In this document: positions 47,201 through 56,200 of the stretch, in pieces
Layout: each line of letters starts with the position of its first letter
Numbering within the stretch: position 1 is the first letter of the stretch
Source of the DNA: Euleptes europaea
Taxonomy: Eukaryota > Chordata > Lepidosauria > Squamata > Sphaerodactylidae
Direction: 5' to 3'
Assembly: GCF_029931775.1 (NCBI RefSeq)
Contig: NC_079324.1
Location: 61,015,268-61,079,267, forward strand
Length of the DNA: 64,000 nucleotides
Translations under genes and position numbers: made by a program
The notes under the pieces: model-generated
Database searches by the model: none
What the model was told of the DNA's origin: nothing
What the model saw: the letters and a program-made list of their open reading frames with translations, nothing else

Positions 47201-50200
47201 CGTTAGTAGCCATTGTGACTAGTAGCCAGTGATACCCCATCCTCTATGACAGGGGTGTCAAACATAAGGCCTGCGGGCTGGATCCGGCCCCTTGAGAGCT
47301 CTTATCTGGCATGCTAGCCAGCCGAGGCAGCCACCCACCCCTACTCTCGATCTGTGCTGGCGGGGCACAACTCAGACCGACTCAGTGACATTTATGTCAC
47401 ATCCGGCCCTCATAATAATTGAGTTTGACACCCCTGCTCTATGAATTTGCCCACACCCCTTTTAAAGCTTTCCAAATCGGCGGCCACAATTTAAATCTGC
47501 ACTGTGTGAAGAAGCACTTCCTTGTGTCTATCCTCAATCTCCCACCCTTCAGCTTCAGTGGATGACACCAGGTTGAACACACATGAAAACACATGAAGCT
47601 GCCTTATACTGAATCAGACCCTTGGTCCATCATAGTCAGTACTGTCTACTCAGACTGGCAGCGGCTCTCCAGGGTCTCAGGCAGAGGTCATTCACATCAC
47701 CTTTAACTGGAGACACCAGGGATTGAACCCGGGACCTTCTGCATGCCAAGCAGATGCTCTACCACTGAGCCATGACCCCTCCCCACTAGGTTCTAGTATA
47801 ATGGGAGAGGTGTCCATTCTCTCCACACCATGCATAATTTTATAGACCTCTGTCACTTCTCCCCTTACTCAGTGGGTTGAAGAGGATCGCTTTTGTAGTT
47901 TGTCTTAAATGTTCTAACGGCCTGCTGCCCAGAATGTTACCGCTAGTTGGAGGGGTGGCCGCTCTGCTGACCTGGGTGACCCAGGCTAGCTTGATCTTGC
48001 CAGATCTCGGAAGTTAAGCAGGGTCAGCCCAGGTTAGTATTTGGATGGGAGACCACCGAGGAAGTCCAGGGCCTCTTTGCAGAGGCAGGAAATGGCAAAC
48101 CGCCTCGGAATGCCCACTGCCTTGAAAACCGCATGCAGGGTCGCCGTAAGTTGGCTGCGACTTGACAGCACTTTCCACCACCAAGTCAGACTGGGGATGG
48201 GGGTAAAGGAACAACACAGGTGAGGACCCCCTGAAGTCCTTCAACAAAACAGGCCCGGAGACTCAGACCCATTGCCTGCTCTAGCCATAGGGCTCATAGC
48301 AAGTACCAAACCGCTTTCCTGGGGAAAGTCTGGCAGCATGCAGTGACTTTACAACCCCAGTGTCAAAACTCCAGAGCCACAAGAGTTGGCTCTTCCACTC
48401 GGCCCTGATGGATCATCTCACCAAGCAGTGCTGCAGGCAGACATGATCGTTGGACTCCTGAGCGATCCGAATGGCTTCCCGCAGGGCCAGCTCCGCTTGC
48501 TGGCTGCAGCCAAAGGAAAAAGAGGAACGGCTGGGAGTCTCTGAACACAGAACCATGTTATAGGTGGTGGTGGGAGGATGGGGAAGAACAGAACACATTC
48601 CAGACATGAATTACAGAGCAGTAAAGAGTAGGGTTTCCAACCCCCAGGTACTAGCTGGAGATCTCCTGCTAGTACAACTAATTTCCAGCCGATAGAGATG
48701 AGTTCCCGTGGAGAAAATGGCTGCTTTAGCAATTGGACTCTATGGCACTGAAGTCCCTCCTCTCCCCAAACCCCGCCCTCCTCAAACTCTGCCCCAAAAA
48801 GCTCCCACCAGTGGCGAAGAGGGACCTGGCAACCCTAGAAAAGAGGTTTCCTTTCTCCTCTCCCACCCTGCAATCTTATGTGAACAACCTGGGCACGTCT
48901 TCCTCCATTTCCTAGTCCAGAACCTCTTTCACAATGCGTGTCAGAAAGCTTTGGCTGGATCAGACCAAAGGCTCAGTTTTAGGGATGGTTCCCACAGCGG
49001 CTAGCTAAATGCCCCAGGACAACCATGGGGGGAGCAAAGAGGCCAAAGCATCCCCCTGCAAATGAAAGTCGGAGGTACACTGCAGCCGAACATAGAGGTT
49101 CTACTTAGCCACAGTAGTCAGTACCATCTTTACCCTTTCTGCATGATTTGTAGTAAGTAGATTTTTTAAAAACCAGTTTTAAACTAATGGGCCCAGCCCC
49201 CTTTTTAAAGCCATTAAAACTAGAGGCCGTTACTGCCACCTTGTGGCAGAGTTCCACGCGTGTTGCCTGAAGTAATATTTCCTCTGCCAGTCGGCCATCT
49301 ATTGTCTATTAACTTCATTGTGCGGTTCTATCATCATGGGAGGGAGAGGAAAAGGTTCTATCCCTTTTCTTCTACACCTTGAGTAATCTTATAAATGCCT
49401 TGAGCCCACAGGAAAGGCAGGGTATAAATATTTTAACAAACAATGCCGCTATCATGTCTCTGCTTCCAACGTTCTGGAAAACTGGAAGCAGCTGAACACA
49501 CATGAACACATATATAAAGCTGCCTTCTTCTGAATCAAACCCTTGGTCCATCCTGGTCAGTATTGTCTAGTCAGACCGGCAGCGGCTCTCCAGGGTCTCA
49601 AGTGGAGCCCTTTTACATCACTTACTGCCTGGTCCTTTTAACTGGAGAGGCCGGAGATTGAACCTGGGACCTTCTACCTGCCAAGCAGACGCTCTGCTAC
49701 TGAGCCATAACCTCTCCCCCACAAGTGGAAGGCTCCGGAGTTTTCAGAGGGAAAAAATGCTCCTCTGGTTTTGTGTACCAGCTCCACTGAGACCCATTTG
49801 GGATAAGCAAATCCATTTTCAAAAAGCAAGGAAGTGAAACTTACAGCTCATGTGAAGCTCAGAAGATAAAGTTAGTTTTTATATGCTGACTTTCTCTTTA
49901 TATGCTGAATATTTAAGGAAGAATCAAACAGGCTTACAATCACCTTCCCTTCCCCTCCCCACAACAGACACCCTGTGAGGTAATTCACAGTGGGTAGCCG
50001 TGTTAGTCTGTCTGCAGTAGTAGAAAAGGGCAAGAGTCCAGTAGCACCTTAAAGACTAACAAAAATATTTTCTGGTAGGGTATGAGCTTTCGTGAGCCAC
50101 AGCTCACTTCTTCAGATGAAGTGAGGTAGGTAGGTACCTGTGAGGAAGGTAGGGCTGAGAGTATTCAGAGAGAACTGTGACTAGCTCAAGGTCACCCAGC

Positions 50201-53200
50201 TGGCTTCATGTGGAGAAGTGGGGAAGCAAATCCGGTTCTCCAGATTAGAGTCCACCGCTCCAAACCACCGCTCTTAACCACTACACCATGCTGGCTCTCA
50301 GCTGAACATGGTTTGCACTCTCAGCTTGACATGATTTGCACATGAAGCTTAACATGGTTAACTCTGCATGGACAGAGTTACTGGAGACTGCTAATCCAGG
50401 GTCAGTTTGCAGATACAGCATTGGCCAGGATTGTTGGTTCTCTAAGGACTGGAACCTTGAAACCAGCGGAGAACCAGAGCTGTTTGCCTGAGGAAAGGGG
50501 TGACCGAGTCCGATGGAAGGAGACAGAAATACCACACCAAGTTCCACCGCCCGGAGAAAGAACGCCGACAACTCACTAGTGGCCGAAGCGGCAGTGCAAG
50601 GCAGCCAAGTTCAGCGCCGCGTATCTCAGGCTCCTGCCGTAGCCCTCGTCGCCGTTGCTCTTGCTTTCGGCGCCAGTGAGGATCAGGCGGTCAAAGTAGT
50701 GGAGGAGGCTGTGGGTGGAGCTGAAGACATCTTGGACCCGGAGGCTGTTTAGGTAGCTTAAGTAGTGCTGAAAAGAAACAGCGCAGGGGCCCATCGTTGG
50801 CAAGACTGGCTTCTCGCAACGAATGGCTGCATGATGCATAAAGGCATACAGGGCACGCGCATGCACAAGCGAGGGAGGAATCTCGGCAAACACTTCACAC
50901 GAGAGGCCAAAAGGTGAGGTTTGGTTGGCTGTGCGAAGTCCACGACCTTCAGGTTCCCTCACCTGACCTCTGCTGTTCCCACCCACAATCACAGAATCAT
51001 AGAGCTGGAAGGGCCATACAGGCCATCTAGTTCAACCTCCTGCCTAAAGCATCCCTGACAAGTGTTCATCCAGCCGCTGATTGAAGGCTGCCAGTGTGGG
51101 GGAGCTCGCCACCTCCCTAGGCGGCCGATTCCACTGCTGAACTATTCTTACTGTAAATTTCTTCCCCTAAAATTCAGCCGGTACCTTTCAGATCATAAAT
51201 TATACCCATTATTGCGAGTCCTAGCCTCTGCTGCCAAAAGGAAGAGCCTTTCAAATGCTTAAAGAGAGCAATCATGTCCCCACTCAACCTCCTCTTCTCC
51301 AGACGGAACATTCCCAACTCCCTCAGCCTTCTCACCCCCTCTCTCAACACAGACACCTTCCCTCTGGCCTTCTCACTTTGTTGCTTCTCCCACCGTTCTT
51401 TCTTAACATAAGAACATAAGAAAGGCCCTGCTGGATCAGACCAAGGCCCATCAAGTCCAGCAGTCTGTTCACGCAGTAGCCAACCAGGGGCCTTTAGGAA
51501 GCCCCCAAGCAAGGCGACTGCAGCAGCACCATCCTGCCTGCGTTCCACAGCACCCACTATAATAGGCATGCGGCACTGATCCTGGAGAGAACAGGTATGC
51601 ATCATGACTAGTATCCATTTTGAATAGTAGCCGTGAATAACCCTCTCCTCCATGAACATGTCCACTCCCCTCTTAAAGCCTTCCAAGTTGGCAGCCATCA
51701 CCACATCCTGGGGCAGAGAGTTCCACAATTCTTAGCCTCCTCCCAGCCCCTCCTTAGCCCACGGCCTCCCCCTTTCCCCCCAGGCCACACATTCCTGTAC
51801 ACCTCCACCCTGAGGCCCAGAATTCAGCCTGCCTCTGGGGTATATTTGGGGTAACTCCGCCAAGGACACCCAAAAGTGGACACCAAATTCCTCCCTGAGC
51901 TACAATACAGAGAATGCTAGACCTAGCAACTGCCTGGGTGTGTGTGTGTGTGTGTGTGTGTGTTGGAGAATCCAAAACCACCTACCGCTTCAGCAAAGTC
52001 AGGGTTAAATTTTAACAAGCTGTTAAGTTCCTTTTGTAAAGATGCTGGCGAAAGAGCTTTCGTTTCATCGTTTTTCAACAGAGATGCCTGGAAGTACATT
52101 AAAAGCCTGTTAGTTGAACATACCGGGGGTTGGGGGAGGAAATATAAACTCTAAAGCTGCTTAATTTTAATATGATCCAAGCAACAAAACCCTTTTAACA
52201 CCAGGAAGGGGGGAAAAAGGCCGGAAGCGCACAGGCAAATTTCTGAGGACAGAGACTGGGGTGAAGCGGTGTTATAATCAGCTCAGAGAAGGGACTCTTG
52301 CCAGCTTAATTATGATAGTTCACAACCTGGTTTACAGGACTCACAGAAAGACACTTCACAAGCACACACACACCCCGGTCATCCCAGCACCCTGAAGTCA
52401 ATACTACTAAACCCCCAAAGAACTCCTTTAGGCCTGCTCAAGAATGCACAGATGATTTTGAGGGTTTCCCCCCCCCTTGAACAGAGGACTTGAGAGTTCT
52501 ACCCCCATCTAAAGCCATATCACAATTGACTGCTGAAATTCCTGTCATGTTGGGGTGGGGGGAGAGAAGCAGAAGCAAATGCCCAGGGTGGTTTAGTGGT
52601 TAAGAGCGGTGGTTTGGAGCGGTGGACTCTGATCTGGAGAACCGGGTTGGTTTCCCCACTCCTACCCATGAAGCCAGCTGGGTGACCTTGGGCTAGTCAC
52701 AGCTCTCTTAAGAGCTCTCTCAGCCCCACCTACCTCACAGGGTGTCTGTTGTGGGGAGAAGAAGGGAAGGTGATTGTAAGCCAGTTTGATTCTTCCTTAA
52801 GTGGTAGAGAAAGTTGGCGTATAAAAACCAACTCCTTCTTCTTCTCCTGGGCAAGTGGTGCCTGCGGCAGGCTGCTAACAATCACAGCCACAGTGTGGAT
52901 GAGACCCAGTGTGGTATAGCGAGGTTAAGAGTGTCGGACTAGCATCTGGGAGACCCAGTTTCGAATCCCCACTCGTGCCATGGGAGCTCGCTGGGCGACC
53001 TTGGGCCAGTCACACTCCCGCAGCCTAACCTGCCACGCAGGGTTGTTGTGAGGATAAAATAGAAGACAGGAGAATGATGTAAGCTGCTTTGGGTCCCCAA
53101 AGGAGAAAAGGTGGATATAAATAAATACATAGAATGGGAACCATCCCTGGACGGTTGGGGAAACACTGGCGGCCAACTAATCGAGTGGAGAGGTCTCTGC

Positions 53201-56200
53201 AGCAGAGGCAGACGGCAGGATGCGCTGCCCATTTCACAGACCTGTTGCGACAGGAAGTATTCCGCCTGCTTCTGTGAAAGTGGCCCGTTGCAAGAGATGT
53301 CTTCCTCCCTTGGGGGGCAAAGGAAAAATGCAATGAGATTTCTGTTGAATGATTTTGACATTCTAGAGATTTTTAGGCTACCTTTTGGCCAAGGCTACCT
53401 GCCAGGGTTGCTGTAGTAGCTTCCTAGAAGACTGTACTGTATGCAACAGAGTATGCAGAGAGACTGAAGCATAAGCCAGAAAGTTCCTGGTTCGAATCCT
53501 GTCCCTTGGGAACTCATGAGCTAGCCTCTGGCAAGCCATGAGCACAGATTCAGCCACCTGCTGACTTTGCAGGGAAATGATTTCCTGCTTTTATCTCTTG
53601 CTGCAGCCCACTTGAAATTTTGTTCTGGGGTGGGGGGTCGTCAATGGATCCTCAGGAACAACACGGGGGGGGGGCAAAATGAGAGTCTGCAGTGGGGGGG
53701 GAATTGGCGGAGAAGTCCTCCCACACTTCCACAAACAGAAAGGCCGTTGTGTTGGAGGAGCTGTGTGTCAGAGGGTAGGCTGTCTTAACGCATAGGGGCC
53801 CCCATGCTAATCTATGTATATTGTGACTTGCATATTTAGCATGTGTTTTACTAAAGATAACAGATAATATTAATGTTAATTTGGGTTTGGATTAAGAACA
53901 AATACTGAAATATTATGTAAGAAAGGACTTGCTCGTTATGGAAGCACCAATAAATATATCTTTAATTTTATCGACCATTTACATTTTTATTCCTGTGAGT
54001 GGTTGTGTAGGTAGGGGCCTCAGTACACTGCTTGCCCGGGGGCCTATAATGTTGTTAAGATGGCCTTGGTCAGAGGCACATGAACACATGGCCGGCAGCG
54101 GCTCTCCAGGATCTCAGGCAGAGGTTTTTCACATCACCTACTTGCCTAGTCCCTTTAACTGAAGATGCCAGGGATTGAACCTGGGACCTTCTGCATGCCG
54201 AGCAGAAGCTCTACCACTGAATCATGGCCCCTCCTGGCATGCTGCTCTGCCTTGCTTCAGACCCTCCCCCATGCAAAATGGGGGTATGATACCCCTAACC
54301 TAGTTATGGAGCAGATAGCCAACCAGCCCCAACAAAAACTGTCTGACTATTAATGGGAAAGAGAAACAAAGCCTGACCTGGTAGAGCTGCTGAGACCACT
54401 CTGGTGAAACCCAGAGGATGGGAAGAGGCAGCCCCCAGTTCTCCAAGGGGTGCCCCTGTCCCCACATTCCAGAGGGAGTCCTCTGCTCCAGGGAGATATA
54501 TCAGAGACAAAAGCATGTGGGAAAGAAGGACCCCCCTTTCAAAAAATCAGGTTGACAGGAGCAGAGGAAGGCTAATCAATGGATTACCCTTATTTTAATT
54601 AAATTACCTGCCACTTTAACAAAAGATAAAAGAGTCCCCTTTTTGCTGGTGGATAAGAGATCCAAGAACAACGCTGGCGGTGGCCAAGTATCTCTCCACC
54701 ATATTTGGTTAAACTTTATTATGGTCCACGACCAGCACAAAAACATGTATAACTCCATATTTTCCTTAAAGAAATAAAGGCTCCCCATTTACTGCTCAAG
54801 ACCTTTTGGTCATGGGAGCTTGAAAAAGGAAAGGAAAGAGGGTTACAAAAAAGGAAACCTGAGAGGTCCGTCAAAGTCTTCCTTCTCCATTTTTGAATCA
54901 AGGCCCTCGCAGTGCGTCAGCTCCATCTCGGCTTCCTCTCCGCCGCTCTTCTTCAGATCCTCCTGGTAGTACTGCTGAAGGGCTGTGTACAGCTTGTACA
55001 CTTGGCTGAAGGACAGCTTGTTGTAGGCCAGGATCATCTGGCGTAGAAACAAGCCTGTGGGGGGAGCGAAGAAGAGGCCCTCACATGAACACACATGAAG
55101 CTGCCTACTGAACCAGACCTTTATGGGAAGCTGATCTAAGTGGTGATGAGGGGCTAAAAAGTAGATTTGGATTCAGTATCTTTTAGGTCAAAGGAGATAA
55201 GATAGGCCAAGAAAACTCTTGTATCTGCACAGGATTCTCCTGTGCATGTTGGTAGCTCTGCTAAGCATATGAAGAACATAGAACAGCACAGTACCTACTA
55301 CACTTGTCTTGTGGACATCTGGTTCTGGTCTGTTGAATGCCTCTGAGAGGTCATCGAAGAATTGCTCCATGTCCTTCAATTCTCCTGCTGCCATCAGCTT
55401 TATCCTATGAACAAAGCCAGCATATGAATCCATCTTGTTCCAGTTCACAACACAGCCCCAGCACTACTAAGGCAGGTAACTATTCTTTTCCTAAGGTCTC
55501 CAGCAGAGGCTTTTCCAAGCTCCACTACTCAAGATCCCTTTTTTACTGGAACTACAAATAATCTTAGGGCACCCTCAAGACTAACAAATGCCACCAATGC
55601 AGGTGTCTCTAGGAAGAAAAGGCAAGAGAGGTTTACAGGTGGTTTGCCATTGCCTGCCAAGCTAGCCAGACCCTGTCAGATCTAAGAAGCTAAGCAGGGT
55701 CGGCTGTGGTTAGTGCCTGGATGGGAGACCACCAAAGAAGTCCAGGGTCGCTACACAGAGCCAAGCAATGGAAAACCACCTCTGTTAGTCTCTTGCCTGG
55801 AAAACCCTACGGGGTCACGAGAACACAAACATAAGAACATCAGAAAGACCATGCTGGATCTGACCAAGGCCCATCAAGTCCAGCAGTCTGTTCACAGTGG
55901 CCAACCAGGTGCCTCTGGGAAGCCCACAAACAAGACGACTGCAGCAGCATTGTCCTGCCTGTGTTCCACAGCACCTAAGACAATAGGCATGCTCCTCTGA
56001 TACTAGAGAGAATAGGTACTAGTGTTCATTTTGACTAGTAGCCATGGATAGTCCCATCCTCTGTGAACATGTCCACTCCCCTCTTAAAGCCTTCCAAAAC
56101 AGACACTACAGGTGTGGCAAAAGGGAGCACATAGTCAGAAAACATGGAAACTTGCCTTATTTGCACTAAGTTTGCTAGCTGGGAGCAGCGTTCTTCAATG

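Larger units (their letters stand above)
46990..47875 (-). mobile_element. CR1 3' region interrupted twice (intron 8)
   Basis: CR1 pieces at 46990-47249, 47437-47576 and about 47785-47875 are colinear. They are separated by a hAT-type MITE and a SINE, each with its own target duplication. Confidence 0.85.

Noticed and set aside
47985-48060. 5S rRNA gene
   Set aside because: Only part of the 5S sequence is present, fused to a SINE tail and repeated with divergence elsewhere in the window.
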